Counted from the first letter of the stretch, positions 9,126 to 19,599 are shown. The stretch: 64,000 bases of DNA from Aureispira sp963837355 (GCA_963837355.1 CAWIMY010000009.1:1-64000), one strand, 5' to 3'. Notes: generated by a model from the sequence alone, not told the origin. Made by a program: numbers and translations.

Positions 9126-10538
9126 TTACAACGACCACTTCATCAACTTCTTGATCCAGCTTAATTTGAGGCTAAAAGGCGCATAACGAATGGGCTCTTC
9201 GATCAAAAAGGAACGGTGCAAGACAGATTTCTTGTGAGAAAACAAATCAAAAGAATGCTTTCCGTGGTACGCCCCAATTCCGCTCTCTCCTACTCCACCA
9301 AAAGGCAACGCGCCGTTGACAATGTGCATCAAGGTATCGTTGATGGTTACGCCTCCAGCAGAGGTTTGCTCCAGCACGGCATCAATTTTTTTATCGTTCT
9401 TAGAGAATATGTACAGCGCCAAGGGCTTTGGACGAGCATTAATCATGTCAATGGCTTCGCGTAAGTTACCATAAGTAAGGATGGGCAAAATAGGCCCAAA
9501 AATTTCCTCTTGCATAATGGCCGAATCCCAGTCCACGCCTTCTAAAAGCGTCGGCGCAATGTATTTATTTTCTTTGTCGGTTTTACCGCCAATTAAGATC
9601 TTCCCCTCTTCCAAATAACCCGCTAAACGGTCGAAGTGATCGTGCGTAATAATACGCGCAAAACTATCGCTCTGTTGCGGCTCGTCGCCAAAAAACTCCC
9701 GAATATAATAGGTCATTTTTTCCAACAAGGCATCTTTAATTCGTTGATCTACCAGCAAATAATCAGGCGCAATACAAGTCTGTCCTGCATTGATGAATTT
9801 TCCCCAAACAATACGCTTGGCGGTATAATCCAACTGCACATCTGTATCCACAATACAAGGACTCTTTCCTCCTAGTTCCAAGGCTACAGGAGTCATGTGT
9901 TTGGCTGCCGCTTGGTAGATAATCTTTCCGACCTTAGTACTTCCTGTAAAGAAAATAAAATCGAATTTCTCATCCAGCAGCAATTGAGTTTCCTCTACGG
10001 CTCCTTCTACGACTTTGATATATTGCGCATCAAACGTACTGTTAATCAAGCGCGCCATCAAAGCAGAAGTGTGGGGAGCCATTTCCGAAGGCTTCAAAAC
10101 AGCCGTGTTTCCAGCCGCGATTACGCCCACCAAAGGCGCTAACAACAACTGCATAGGATAATTCCAAGGCGCAATGATTAGAATCGTTCCGTAAGGCTCC
10201 GAATAAATGTGGCTGCTAGCAATCGCTAAAAACGGCGGCGTATTCACTTTTTGGGGCTTGGCCCATTTGTTCAACTTACTTAAAGCCTTGTCTAAGTCGG
10301 TAATAACGAACCCTACTTCTGTGGTATAGGCTTCAAATTCATGCTTGTGCAAATCCTTGTGTAAGGCTTCGATGATCGCGTCTTCGTTGTTCTCGACCAG
10401 CTCTTTGAGCTTTTCTAATTGCTCTTTGCGAAATTTGAGCGATTTGGTGGCGCCACTAGCAAAGTAAGCGCGTTGTTTTTGTAGTATAGACTGCACGTCT
10501 TCAGCAGTCAGTTCGGGAGCTTTGGTAGTTGTACTCAT
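9126..10538 (-). CDS. Aldehyde dehydrogenase (class 3 / fatty aldehyde type)
   Basis: This 470-residue NAD(P)-dependent aldehyde dehydrogenase oxidises aldehydes to acids. Visible catalytic parts are the APWNYP motif (Asn126), the FFTGSTKVGK nucleotide loop (about 197-206), the general base in LELGGKSP (Glu221) and the nucleophile in NAGQTCIAPDY (Cys255). EEIFGPILP also matches the family. The short length, the missing N-terminal extension and a C-terminal tail rich in basic and hydrophobic residues (LSWIKKLMKWSL) resemble class 3 membrane-associated fatty aldehyde dehydrogenases such as YwdH/AldH. It is monocistronic. The substrate cannot be read from sequence; long-chain or general aldehyde detoxification is the likely role. 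Confidence 0.9.
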   Translation of the reverse strand: MSTTTKAPELTAEDVQSILQKQRAYFASGATKSLKFRKEQLEKLKELVENNEDAIIEALHKDLHKHEFEAYTTEVGFVITDLDKALSKLNKWAKPQKVNTPPFLAIASSHIYSEPYGTILIIAPWNYPMQLLLAPLVGVIAAGNTAVLKPSEMAPHTSALMARLINSTFDAQYIKVVEGAVEETQLLLDEKFDFIFFTGSTKVGKIIYQAAAKHMTPVALELGGKSPCIVDTDVQLDYTAKRIVWGKFINAGQTCIAPDYLLVDQRIKDALLEKMTYYIREFFGDEPQQSDSFARIITHDHFDRLAGYLEEGKILIGGKTDKENKYIAPTLLEGVDWDSAIMQEEIFGPILPILTYGNLREAIDMINARPKPLALYIFSKNDKKIDAVLEQTSAGGVTINDTLMHIVNGALPFGGVGESGIGAYHGKHSFDLFSHKKSVLHRSFLIEEPIRYAPFSLKLSWIKKLMKWSL

Positions 10539-10745
10539 ATTATTAGAATAGATCGTTTGGAATGGATTGATAATGTTGAAGGGCTTAACGCCACCTCATT
10601 GGATAATTGGTGTCCTGTTAACCAAAAAATTAACAGCGTTGATCTCTTATAGAACTCTAAAATGCGAAAATGGTTTTAACAAACACTAGCGTCTGTTAAA
10701 ACCATTAATATAAATCATTTATTGGGCAATGTCAAGTTGATGGCT

Positions 10746-11594
10746 CTAAAAACCGTAATCCTCGCAATCTGTGGTAAATTCAGTACTGTCAAAATTAGGA
10801 CGGCGATTGATATTGGTATATTCGTATTTCTCAAACATTCCCCGCTCATCGTACAGCATCTGCACAACGGGCATATAGGTTTCTTTGTCGATATAAACCA
10901 CTACTTTGCTGGCATAGGCACTTGGCACACTCAGCGTTGTGCCTTTTTTAATACGGCGCGCATAGGAAACCTTGCTATTTTTTTCCTTGATTAGATAATC
11001 GGAGGCCACAATAAGACGAGATAACTGAACTAGACTCTGGTCGCGATCTGTGGTATAAGAAATGTACTCAAAGCCACTTGGGGGAATCATATAAATGCGG
11101 TGACAAGGACGGCCATCGAATAGCACTTCGCCTTTGTAAGTATACAACTGATCCATGCTTATCCCCGCTTTCTCTGCGGTCGATTCAAAACCACTCAACA
11201 ATACATTGACAAAGCTTAACCCTGCATCTTTGACGGTGTGGTGGTTCTCTGCCACTACTTTGGAGTCGTAAATGCTCAAACTAACGTTCACCCAAGGAAA
11301 ACCATTAGGGTTAATATATGCTTTGTTGTTGTTCCAACCAACAACATACAACATTTCTACCCCTGTGTCTAAATCTTTCATGTAGACTTTACGCGGGCTT
11401 TCTTGTACGCGAAATTGCAAGTTTTTAGTGGTATACTCGTTACCAAAACGCTCTTTGGAGACCAAATCAAAAGAAGATTGTTTCATATTGTGAATGGCCG
11501 ATTTCATTTTTGCCATAATGGCAACAGGGTCTTGGGCAGCTATGGTAGAACTAACAGCCAACAATAGGCTGCTTATTAAGAAGAATAACTTCAT
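10746..11594 (-). CDS. DUF1571 domain-containing exported protein
   Basis: This is a 282-residue protein with an N-terminal signal peptide (MKLFFLISSLLLAVSS..AAQ). The rest matches the DUF1571 family: SSFDLVSKERFGNEY near residue 40, QFRVQESPRKVYMKDL, and the late VYIDKETYMPVVQMLYDERG. The family has a LolA/LppX-like beta fold and is predicted periplasmic; its role is not established, and lipid or lipoprotein handling is only an inference from the fold. It is monocistronic. About 200 bases without recognised genes separate it from the aldehyde dehydrogenase. Confidence 0.75.
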   Translation of the reverse strand: MKLFFLISSLLLAVSSTIAAQDPVAIMAKMKSAIHNMKQSSFDLVSKERFGNEYTTKNLQFRVQESPRKVYMKDLDTGVEMLYVVGWNNNKAYINPNGFPWVNVSLSIYDSKVVAENHHTVKDAGLSFVNVLLSGFESTAEKAGISMDQLYTYKGEVLFDGRPCHRIYMIPPSGFEYISYTTDRDQSLVQLSRLIVASDYLIKEKNSKVSYARRIKKGTTLSVPSAYASKVVVYIDKETYMPVVQMLYDERGMFEKYEYTNINRRPNFDSTEFTTDCEDYGF

Positions 11595-11761
11595 AATTTA
11601 ACGATCGATTAATGGTGTTGAAAAAGTAGTAAAGACAGAATTTCCCTTTGCCTAACTTCGATACCTTACAAAAGGTTGTCACAAAATAAGACTTCTACTA
11701 CTAGAGCTTTAAAAAAAGGAATTCCCCTATGACTAGTAATAGTTTCTATCGGCTTAGCCAA

Positions 11762-11799
11762 AAAAAGTAAATCATTCCGAACATTGTTCGGAATGATTT
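11762..11799 (-). terminator. Terminator for the downstream end of the T9SS gene at 11,861
   Basis: A perfect 13-bp inverted repeat (11769-11781 with 11787-11799, loop CATTG) has an A-run on its left. This reads as a T-run for minus-strand transcripts leaving the gene that ends at 11861. Confidence 0.85.
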
Positions 11800-11860
11800 A
11801 GCTAAAAAACAAATACAGTACCAGCTTTGATAGAAGCTGTGAATTTATTAGTTGTACATC

Positions 11861-13312
11861 TTATTGTTGTAAAATAACTTTTCTAGTAACTAGTTGGTCG
11901 CCAATGCGCAATTGCAATAAATACAAACCGTTGGATTGCCCTGCCAAATTAATGGCGCGGTTGTACTGTCCCGCTACGTTATTAACCGTTTCCGTATAAA
12001 CCGTTCTACCCAATACATCACTTACAACCAAGTCTACGTCTTCACCCAAACCATTCAAGCGGAAAGAAACATTGACTTGATTACTAGTAGGATTAGGGAA
12101 TACTTGCAAGGTGCGCGCTACGGTTTCGACATAATCCACATTCACATTACAATATTCTACCGTTACACTATCAACAAACTGTACCGTATCAATAAAGTGA
12201 GAAATAGTTACCTCAATGGTCATAGAACCTGTTGTCAACGTGTGGGTTCCTACTCCTAAAGCAGCGCTCAACGTGACGGCACCATTACCACAAATATCAT
12301 CTGCATTAAAGGCCGCATTATCGTCGTCCCAAATTTCTAAGGTGTAGCTTTGTCCATCAGCCAAGACTACTGGGCCAGGGAAAACCATTGTATCGCGTGG
12401 ATACTCGTTATTTTGAGTGTTTCCAATAAGACCGAAATTAGGATCGGTGTTAATGGTATCTCCATTACCGATCAAAATCATGTACATATCAGGCGCACCA
12501 GCAATACCCAATGGAGGCGTTCCAATATCGTCATTACAAGAGTTGCCGGGATCACTGGCCACAACAACCGCTTCTAACAAATAAGGAAAGGTATCAATAA
12601 TAACCTGCTGTGTAATGGCTACCGTGCTGTCTGTAGCAATACCAAAATCGTACAAAACAGTATCAGGATTTTCTAAAGTAGACGTTAGACCATTGCCAAA
12701 ATCCCAGCTGTAGCTAAATCCTGGATTGCCATTGCTAGGCACCAAGTTGGTAATCACCACCTGAAAAGGCGCACAGCCCATTCCTGTATCCGTTACAAAA
12801 CTAGCATTCGTGTCAGGAAACACCTCAAATTGCAAAGGAATTGGCGGAGAAGGAAAAACGAAGCCCGAAATCTGAATTTCAAAATTCACGTTCACCGTAA
12901 ACACGCCCGAAGCGCCAGGGGTTCCGCACAAGGTAATACAACCGTCGCGCGTCAGTGGAGCAACTTCATCGTACAACATGGGTGCAGGACGGTCTCCGAT
13001 CCAAGATAAACCAGGTGGCAGGCCCGTTACACTCAATACTTTGAAGTGGTCAATGCTAAGACCAGCAGGTACATTAGTGCCAGGAGGGGCTACCGCTGCC
13101 AATGGATCCGTAGTATAAGGTAAACGGTAGCTCATGGACTCTTGGTAATAAGCATTTTTGTAGGCAGAGGGGAGCGAATCCACGACAATGGTATCTGCGG
13201 GAATACCAGCAGGCAAAGCGATGGTACAGCCGGGACACTGCGCTTGGGCTCGTTGACTAGCGGCCAAACTTAGTAGCAGTACTAAGATTCCTAATAGGTT
13301 TATTTTTTTCAT
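11861..13312 (-). CDS. Type IX secreted protein with PKD-like domain and sorting domain
   Basis: I take the start at the ATG at 13310-13312, because it begins a signal peptide (MKKINLLGILVLLLSLAASQRAQAQ). An upstream in-frame ATG would add 29 residues with no sense. The protein has about 483 residues. After a CPGCTIALP start come a lectin- or anchor-like region, a PKD-like fold (about 215-265: FSYSWDFGNGLTSTLENPDT) and a C-terminal type IX sorting domain (LQVFPNPTSNQVNVSF ... GRTVYTETV ... GLYLLQLRIGDQLVTRKVIL). It is therefore predicted to be exported and anchored to or released at the surface. Its function is unknown. It stands alone with its own terminator. Confidence 0.85.
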   Translation of the reverse strand: MKKINLLGILVLLLSLAASQRAQAQCPGCTIALPAGIPADTIVVDSLPSAYKNAYYQESMSYRLPYTTDPLAAVAPPGTNVPAGLSIDHFKVLSVTGLPPGLSWIGDRPAPMLYDEVAPLTRDGCITLCGTPGASGVFTVNVNFEIQISGFVFPSPPIPLQFEVFPDTNASFVTDTGMGCAPFQVVITNLVPSNGNPGFSYSWDFGNGLTSTLENPDTVLYDFGIATDSTVAITQQVIIDTFPYLLEAVVVASDPGNSCNDDIGTPPLGIAGAPDMYMILIGNGDTINTDPNFGLIGNTQNNEYPRDTMVFPGPVVLADGQSYTLEIWDDDNAAFNADDICGNGAVTLSAALGVGTHTLTTGSMTIEVTISHFIDTVQFVDSVTVEYCNVNVDYVETVARTLQVFPNPTSNQVNVSFRLNGLGEDVDLVVSDVLGRTVYTETVNNVAGQYNRAINLAGQSNGLYLLQLRIGDQLVTRKVILQQ

Positions 13313-13479
13313 TGCAACTATTTTTTTTTGATGCTCTAACAACAAAGCTCCTAGACTTAGAAGATCATTGGTGTCGGCCATCGTTGATGTATACAGCAAA
13401 GAGCGCCTGTTGTAGCTCTCTAATACTTTGCTTCATAAAATTAAGCTTTTTTTGAGCTTTTGCAAATCTCTTGCCCATT

Positions 13480-13521
13480 CTCAAAAAAAAACCTACAAAC
13501 GCTGGGTAGCCTTTGTAGGTT
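13480..13521 (-). terminator. Terminator for the T9SS gene at 13,572
   Basis: A 10-bp perfect inverted repeat (13490-13499 with 13512-13521) lies next to a nine-base A-run on the left. For minus-strand transcripts this is a stem followed by U residues. Confidence 0.85.
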
Positions 13522-13571
13522 CTTATTTATAGCGGTATAGAAATTTATTTTGACTAAAAATCAACACAACA

Positions 13572-14606
13572 TTATCGCACGATCAATTTTTGAGTTTGGT
13601 TGCTGTAACCGTCTGTCAATTCTACGATGTATAGACCTGCTGCCAAATTAGCTACAGGAATAGTAGCACTGATGTTACCCAATACGCCATTAGCCGCCGT
13701 TTGGTAAACCGTTCTACCCATAGCATCGATCAAGTTGATGTTCAAATCAACACTTTTCTTGGTAGTAAAGTAAACATTTACGTTGTCTTCGTTGGCAGGA
13801 TTTGGGAAAACCATGAATACAGACACATCACTCAATTGGCGTACAGCGATACTCTCATCTATTTCATGACCACGTGTAGCACTTCTGTTAATGCCGTAAG
13901 ACAAGAAGTTGTTCGCTCCTGTTCCACCACAATCCGTAGTAATTACACTACCATTTTGGTTAATCAAAGCCAAGGTATTGGTAATGTTACCAATAGACAT
14001 AGATCCTTCGGTAAATACGTCGAAAATCTCTAGTACTTCATTCATGCCACTAATATCCGCAGAACTAAAAATACCCGCGTTGTTCATACTATCGCAAAAA
14101 CCAGCAATAGCAGGCTCTCCAGTAAAGGCAGCCAATAAAGTAAACAAATCACAACAAGGATTGCCATTCGCATTTCTACCATTCAACAAAGAATCGGCTA
14201 GGTTTTTAATAATAGGCAAACTATATCCTACTGCTGTCAAGTCAAAAATGTCGCCATCTGCTAGCGTGATGCCATAGCGCGCTACATCACTAGGTATAAA
14301 AATACCATCAGCATCAGCACCCAAAATCACATCACCACCACCACCAGTCGTATCGGGGGCACCAGTACCATCAACGGCTACGGTACCGCGCTTAGTAATG
14401 ATATACTCGGTTGTCGGCAAATCAGCAGAACCTGTAACAGACAAACTAGGAGTAGGCGTAAATACATTCAAACCAACGATACCATGAAAACCAGTAGTAA
14501 TTTCAGGAGCTGTAGTGCTTCCAGCACAACAAGTTTGAGCAGTAATTTGAGTGTTAAAAGCTAATAGACAAAGGCTAGAAGCCATTAGTGTAAGTAATTT
14601 TTTCAT
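13572..14606 (-). CDS. Type IX secreted protein, tandem paralogue 1
   Basis: This 344-residue exported protein has a signal peptide (MKKLLTLMASSLCLLAFNTQITAQ), followed at once by a TCC motif and a TAPEITTGF segment. The middle has TEYIITKRGTVAVDGTGAPDT and DTTGGGGDV, two CCDLF/CDSMN cysteine-containing blocks and SADISGMNEVLEIFDVF. It ends in a type IX sorting domain (FMVFPNPANEDNVNVYF ... LIDAMGRTVY ... GLYIVELTDG...QKLIVR). It closely resembles the next gene upstream in order, length and many exact blocks, so it arose by tandem duplication. I do not recognise the body domain; the role is unknown. The conserved cysteines may form disulfides outside the cell. Confidence 0.8.
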   Translation of the reverse strand: MKKLLTLMASSLCLLAFNTQITAQTCCAGSTTAPEITTGFHGIVGLNVFTPTPSLSVTGSADLPTTEYIITKRGTVAVDGTGAPDTTGGGGDVILGADADGIFIPSDVARYGITLADGDIFDLTAVGYSLPIIKNLADSLLNGRNANGNPCCDLFTLLAAFTGEPAIAGFCDSMNNAGIFSSADISGMNEVLEIFDVFTEGSMSIGNITNTLALINQNGSVITTDCGGTGANNFLSYGINRSATRGHEIDESIAVRQLSDVSVFMVFPNPANEDNVNVYFTTKKSVDLNINLIDAMGRTVYQTAANGVLGNISATIPVANLAAGLYIVELTDGYSNQTQKLIVR

Positions 14607-14709
14607 AAAACGTTTTTTTTAAAAAATAAAAGGAAGTATTTCTGTAAATCGCATTCTATAATACACCTATAACAAGTTATTTTACAGCCCGTTATAGAGA
14701 TTCCGTTTG

Positions 14710-15751
14710 TTATTGTACCATCAATTTTTGAGTTTGATAGCGGTGCCCATCGGTTAACTCTACCAGGTATACACCAGCAGCTAAATTATGTACGGGAATC
14801 GTCGTGTTGATGTTACCCAACACATTATTAGCGGCAGCTTGGTAAACCGTTCTTCCCATAGCATCGATTAGGCTAATGTTCAAATCTACGGCCTTTTTTG
14901 TGGTAAAATGAACATTAATTTGATCCGTCTGAGCAGGATTTGGAAAAACCATAAAGGAAGAAACCGCACTCAAGGTGCGAACAGCAATTACATTGCCTAT
15001 TTCATAGCCATATTTAGCCATTCGGTTAACACCATAAGATAGAAAATTGTTGGATCCTGTTCCACCACAGTCGGGCATAATAAAAGCGCCATTTTGGTTA
15101 ACTATATTTAGGACGCTTGTAATGTTACCAATAGAAATACTTCCATCAGAGAAAACGTCAAAAATTTCCAACACCTCATTCATTCCATTGATATCCGCCG
15201 CACTGTAAATCCCTGCATTGTTTACACTATCACAAAAACCAGCCAAAGCAGGTTGGCCAAGCATTGCGCTTAACAAGCCAAATAAATTACAACAAGGTTG
15301 ACCGTTTACATTTTCTCCATTAAGCAAAGAATCTGCTAGATTCTGTAAAACAGGCAAGTTGTAGCCAATAGCGGTGATGTCAAATGTATCGCCTGTTACG
15401 AGGGTAATGCCATAACGCGTCATGTTTTGCGGCATAAAAATACCGTCTACATCAGCTCCCAAAACGACATCGCCACCGCCACCAGTTGTATCGGGCGCTC
15501 CCATCCCATCAACGGCTACCGTATTTCGTTTGGTAACAATATACTCTACGTTGGGCAAATCTGCACTTGCGGTTATAGTTAAAGTAGGAAGCGGCGTGTT
15601 TGTGTTACTAGCAATCTGACTAACCGTATAAAATCCCGTCGTTACCTCGGGGGCAGTTGTTCCTGGGGCACAACAAGTTTGAGCCGACAACTGTGCGCTC
15701 AATCAAGAAGCAAATAAGGGGCAAGGTGATAGAAGTAATTACTTTGTTCAT
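14710..15751 (-). CDS. Type IX secreted protein, tandem paralogue 2 (one frameshift in the signal peptide)
   Basis: This is a paralogue of the preceding entry. From 15702 down it is open for 330 residues, starting at QTCCAPGTTAPEVTTGF and ending in the sorting domain (GVYLVELTDGHRYQTQKLMVQ). The true start is probably the ATG at 15749-15751, which gives MNKVITSITLPLICFL. An extra A near 15703 then shifts the frame; removing it joins this segment to LSAQLSAQTCC and completes a normal signal peptide. As written, translation would have to begin at a TTG inside the signal peptide. The shift is more likely a sequence error than decay, since the rest is intact. Shared blocks with paralogue 1 include TKRNTVAVDG, GGGGDV and NGMNEVLEIFDVF. 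Confidence 0.78.
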
Positions 15752-16109
15752 AGTAGTTTTTTATTTCTTAAATAGGGTTAGTTTTTCAAAAAACGGTCTA
15801 AGTGTAAGGGTAAATTTAAAGCTTTATTTGACAGTTCGCCTTTTTTCAAGTAAAAAATTATTCGTTTCTCTTTTTTGATAGCTTCCTAGCAATTGCCCTG
15901 ATTCTCGGACGCGTTTCTTTAAGTTAAATTTAACGTTTGATTTGTTCAGAAGAAATATTGTACTAAATTTACTTGATTTTTCAGTAGAAAAAATTGATTT
16001 TGGGCGCTTACTTTAAAAAACTGCAAGTAGTGGCCAGCATCCTTTTTTTAGCGCACTACTTCCCTATTTACGACTTGTTCTTCTATTTTAATAAAAAATA
16101 AAACGACTT
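15752..16109. other. Intergenic region between divergent genes
   Basis: The 360-base AT-rich spacer separates the minus-strand T9SS gene and the plus-strand TonB receptor. It must hold both promoters. I see no gene or strong hairpin. The receptor start is preceded by an A/T-rich leader (AATAAAAAATAAAACG), as is common in Bacteroidota, not by a Shine-Dalgarno sequence. Confidence 0.4.
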
Positions 16110-18701
16110 ATGAATAAACAATTTCTTTGGTCTAAGCTCTTAATTCTTAGCTTTCTATTAGCAAGCTTTTCAGTACTTGGACAGGGAACCATCACCGGTG
16201 TTATGATGGACTCTATAGAAAACGAACCCATATTGGGGGCAGAAATTCGCATCAACAATCTGGAGGGTGGATTTGTCACAGGAGCCTCTACCGATTTTGT
16301 CAACGGCGCCTATACCGTTGCCGTTCCTGCGGGCAGTTATCAATTAGTAGCCAGCTATATGGGCTACAAAACCCTAATTATCCCTGTTACGATTAAAGAT
16401 AAAGAAACGCTAACGCTTAATATCAACATGGCGGAGGAAGTGAATGTTTTGAATGTCGTCACCAAAACCGCCTCGCGCTTTGAAACCCCCATTGGTAAAT
16501 CTTCGATTTCTATTGATGTGGTACAACCAACGTTGGTAGACAATACCAATGCGACTAAAGTAGATGAGGTCATCGACAAAGTACCCGGTGTTACTGTCGT
16601 TGATGGACAAGCCAACATTCGTGGGGGTTCGGGCTTCTCTTATGGAGCAGGTAGCCGCGTGTTGTTGTTGGTGGATGATTTGCCGCTCTTGACAGGCGAT
16701 GCGGGTCAACCCAACTGGCGCGATATTCCCGTAGAAAACATTTCTCAAATTGAGGTCGTAAAAGGAGCTGCTTCGGCCTTGTATGGTTCTTCTGCCCTCA
16801 ATGGAATTATCAACATTCGTACGGCCTACGCCAAAAACGAGCCGTATACGAAAGTGTCTATTTTTCAAACCTCCTTCATGACACCCCGTCGTGCCGAAAC
16901 GGCTTGGTGGCAACAAGACCAGATTGGCGTCTGGGATGCAGCGACAAACGATTCAACAGCACAAGATACCATCAACCCTACCTTTATGTCAGGGCGGGCG
17001 GGTTATCGCAAGCCTATCGAAATGGGAATACAGTTTGCCCACCGCCGCAAAATCGGCAAATTTGATTTGACCTTGGGCGGCAATTATTTCTACCAAGATT
17101 CTTACCGTGCAGGAGCTTACGAACGCAAATTCCGTATCAACAGTAATATGCGTTACCGCTTTAGTACCAAAGTGAATGTGGGATTGAATGTGAATGTTAA
17201 TACAGGTTCTGGAGGCAGCTTCTTTTTGTGGGCCAATGAGTCGCCCTATGCGTTAGGATTCCAAGGCGATTCTACCAGTGATAAAATTTACGTGCCGCGT
17301 GCGGGTAGTATTACAGAGACCAAAACGCTGCGCTTTAATATTGACCCTTATTTTACTGCCTACGACAACAAAGATGGCAAGCACCGTTTGCAGACGCGCT
17401 TCTTTTATGTAGACAATCAGAATGGTCAAAACCAATCCAACTCTTCCAATCTTTATTATGGAGAATACCAATACCAACGCAAATTCAAGATAGAATCTAA
17501 GTTTTTAGGAGATTTTAAATTGGTCACAGGCGTAGTAGGAATGTATACTTATGCTAACTCACAACTCTTTGGTAATGCGGAGTACAACATCGCCAACAGC
17601 GCTTTGTACGTGCAAGGCGAGCAAGGTTTTTTTAAGGAAGCCAACTCCGATAACACCAAGTTAACCTTGATTGTAGGGGCGCGTTTGGAATACAACAGCA
17701 TTCAAAGCCCTGACTCGGTGTTGGTGGATCCGTCTCCAGATGGAGAAGGCCTCATCGAAAACCCAGAACCGCTCTCGCAGGAAGCTAAACCTGTATTTCG
17801 TGTAGGTTTAAATTACGAATTAACGCCCTTTACCTTTCTGCGGGCTTCTTATGGACAAGGATACCGCTACCCTACTATTGCAGAGCGGTACATTACTACT
17901 TTAATCGGTAGTGATGGGCAAGCCTTAGCCATTTGGGCCAACCCTGAATTGCAATCAGAAACAGGCTGGTCGGCAGAGATTGGAATTAAGCAAGGCTTCA
18001 AAATTGGCAACTTCAAAGGTTTTATTGATGTGGCAGGTTTCTGGACAGAATACCAAAACATGATGGAATTTACGTTTGGTGGAGGTGATCCTTCTCAAAC
18101 GGGAATTGGCCCAGGCCAAAGCTTATTTTTCCAATCGGTTAATATTGACGACACCCGTATTATTGGAGGAGAATTCAGTATTATGGGTACAGGTAATATT
18201 GGCGGGGTCAACTTCAATGTCTTGGCAGGATACACCTTGTTATTTCCACAATTCCAAAACTGGGACAACGACAGCACGATTCGCCAACTGTCCACCACCG
18301 ATTACAACATTCTAAAATACCGCAATGTCCACACGGTTAAATTTGACATAGAAGCTTTTTTCTTGAAGACCAAAGCGCTTTCTGTTGGTTTTTCTGTGAA
18401 CTACAACAGCGAAATGGCCAACATTGACAAAGCGTTCGAAGACCTACTGGTTCAGTTTGACGGCGACGATGATTTATTTGGAATCGGTCATTACCGCGAC
18501 AATTTCAACGCTGGAGAGTCTATTAATATGAGTGCGCGTATTGGTTATCGCCACGCCTTCAAAAACAGCGAAGGAAAAGAAACGGCGGCTGTTAAGCTAT
18601 CATTGGTGGGAAAAAACTTACTCAACCAAGAGTACATGATTCGCCCCGCTCTAATAGATGCCCCTAGAAATATCACCGTTCGTTTAGATGTAGAATTCTA
18701 A
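16110..18701 (+). CDS. TonB-dependent receptor with carboxypeptidase-like N-terminal domain
   Basis: This is an 863-residue outer-membrane receptor. A signal peptide (about 1-25, ending VLGQG) is followed by a carboxypeptidase-regulatory-like domain (about 26-105: TITGVMMDSIENEPILGAEI ... YMGYKTLIIPV), a plug domain (about 120-235: VDEVIDKVPGVTVVDGQANIRGGSGFSYGAG ... VLLLVDDLPLLTGD ... IEVVKGAASALYGSSALNGIINI) and a 22-strand-type barrel ending in an aromatic residue (ITVRLDVEF). There is no SusD partner nearby, so glycan uptake of the SusCD type is not indicated. Iron-siderophore, cobalamin or peptide uptake are possible, but the substrate cannot be named. It is monocistronic, with a terminator close behind. 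Confidence 0.92.
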   Translation: MNKQFLWSKLLILSFLLASFSVLGQGTITGVMMDSIENEPILGAEIRINNLEGGFVTGASTDFVNGAYTVAVPAGSYQLVASYMGYKTLIIPVTIKDKETLTLNINMAEEVNVLNVVTKTASRFETPIGKSSISIDVVQPTLVDNTNATKVDEVIDKVPGVTVVDGQANIRGGSGFSYGAGSRVLLLVDDLPLLTGDAGQPNWRDIPVENISQIEVVKGAASALYGSSALNGIINIRTAYAKNEPYTKVSIFQTSFMTPRRAETAWWQQDQIGVWDAATNDSTAQDTINPTFMSGRAGYRKPIEMGIQFAHRRKIGKFDLTLGGNYFYQDSYRAGAYERKFRINSNMRYRFSTKVNVGLNVNVNTGSGGSFFLWANESPYALGFQGDSTSDKIYVPRAGSITETKTLRFNIDPYFTAYDNKDGKHRLQTRFFYVDNQNGQNQSNSSNLYYGEYQYQRKFKIESKFLGDFKLVTGVVGMYTYANSQLFGNAEYNIANSALYVQGEQGFFKEANSDNTKLTLIVGARLEYNSIQSPDSVLVDPSPDGEGLIENPEPLSQEAKPVFRVGLNYELTPFTFLRASYGQGYRYPTIAERYITTLIGSDGQALAIWANPELQSETGWSAEIGIKQGFKIGNFKGFIDVAGFWTEYQNMMEFTFGGGDPSQTGIGPGQSLFFQSVNIDDTRIIGGEFSIMGTGNIGGVNFNVLAGYTLLFPQFQNWDNDSTIRQLSTTDYNILKYRNVHTVKFDIEAFFLKTKALSVGFSVNYNSEMANIDKAFEDLLVQFDGDDDLFGIGHYRDNFNAGESINMSARIGYRHAFKNSEGKETAAVKLSLVGKNLLNQEYMIRPALIDAPRNITVRLDVEF

Positions 18702-18738
18702 TTCTATTCGGAACACTAAGTCATTGACTATAAATTGA

Positions 18739-18770
18739 GCCCTTTCAGATCATTCTGAGAGGGCTTTTTT
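18739..18770 (+). terminator. Terminator after the TonB receptor
   Basis: A 10-bp stem (18739-18748 with 18755-18764, one G-U type mismatch, 6-base loop) is followed by six T residues. Confidence 0.9.
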
Positions 18771-19599
18771 GTGTTTGGGGGTATTAGACTTTATTTTGCT
18801 TGCCCACATTGATACCGCTCTTCTACAAAAGTAGCGATCTACTCCTACTTTTCAGAAGCGCAATGAGACGCTATCAACCTTTATAGAAAGCAGGGTTAAG
18901 AAAGTAATGAGAATATAAAAGGACGCATTTTGGATGCCCATAGGGAGGCTATGAAACAATGAACTGACTATAAATACTGTAGTGCTTCTAAAAATATTCT
19001 ATACAAAATAGAAGGACTAATAATTTATTTGCTATATTAGACTTTACTTAAGAAAATTTCTTGGTTGGGGAAGTTTTCCTAGTATACCTCCGAGACGGTT
19101 AGTTATCTATACTACTGTGGTATACCTCCTATTTGGGCTGGTTATCCCGACCTTTTTGGAATGGATTACTGAATTTTAAGCTGGTGGTGGGTATATAGTT
19201 GTTGATGTTCAATAAGCGATCTGCAAAGGACATTTCTTAGCACAAAAGCTATACTGGATTTAGGTAATAGGCTTAGGTTTTACTTATAAAACTTACCGCA
19301 CAAGTTTTGCGATAAAATCGTGTGAGAGTTACACTATCAAATACGAGAGTTCGTGTAAAAACTTGCTGAAGGTCTTTATTTTTTTTGAGAAAATCAAGTC
19401 TTTAGCCAATTATTTAAATATTAAGGACAAGCTTTACCTTTCAAAGAGGCTACATATACAGGTATATATTTCATATTGGAAAGGTAGTGATGATAAGTTA
19501 TGACTTTTTATATTTAAAGCAGATAGCTGACTGAGTAAAACTATTCTTTTAGCATTTACAAATGCCTGCCAAAAGTACTGTTTTTACTGAAACACAACG
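18771..19599. other. AT-rich non-coding left flank of the defence island
   Basis: About 830 bases contain no gene I can support. A rough direct repeat is visible: (A/G)GTATACCTCC followed by GG(T)TAGTTAT or GGTTATC, at about 19080-19110 and 19129-19155. Base composition drops from the moderately GC flank to the AT-rich island here. I looked for a tRNA or integrase that would explain the island border and found neither. Confidence 0.4.

Noticed and set aside
19080..19155. Direct repeat GTATACCTCC...GGTTA(G)TTAT as an insertion-sequence end or att site
   Set aside because: The two copies match only in short blocks, with no transposase or integrase beside them.
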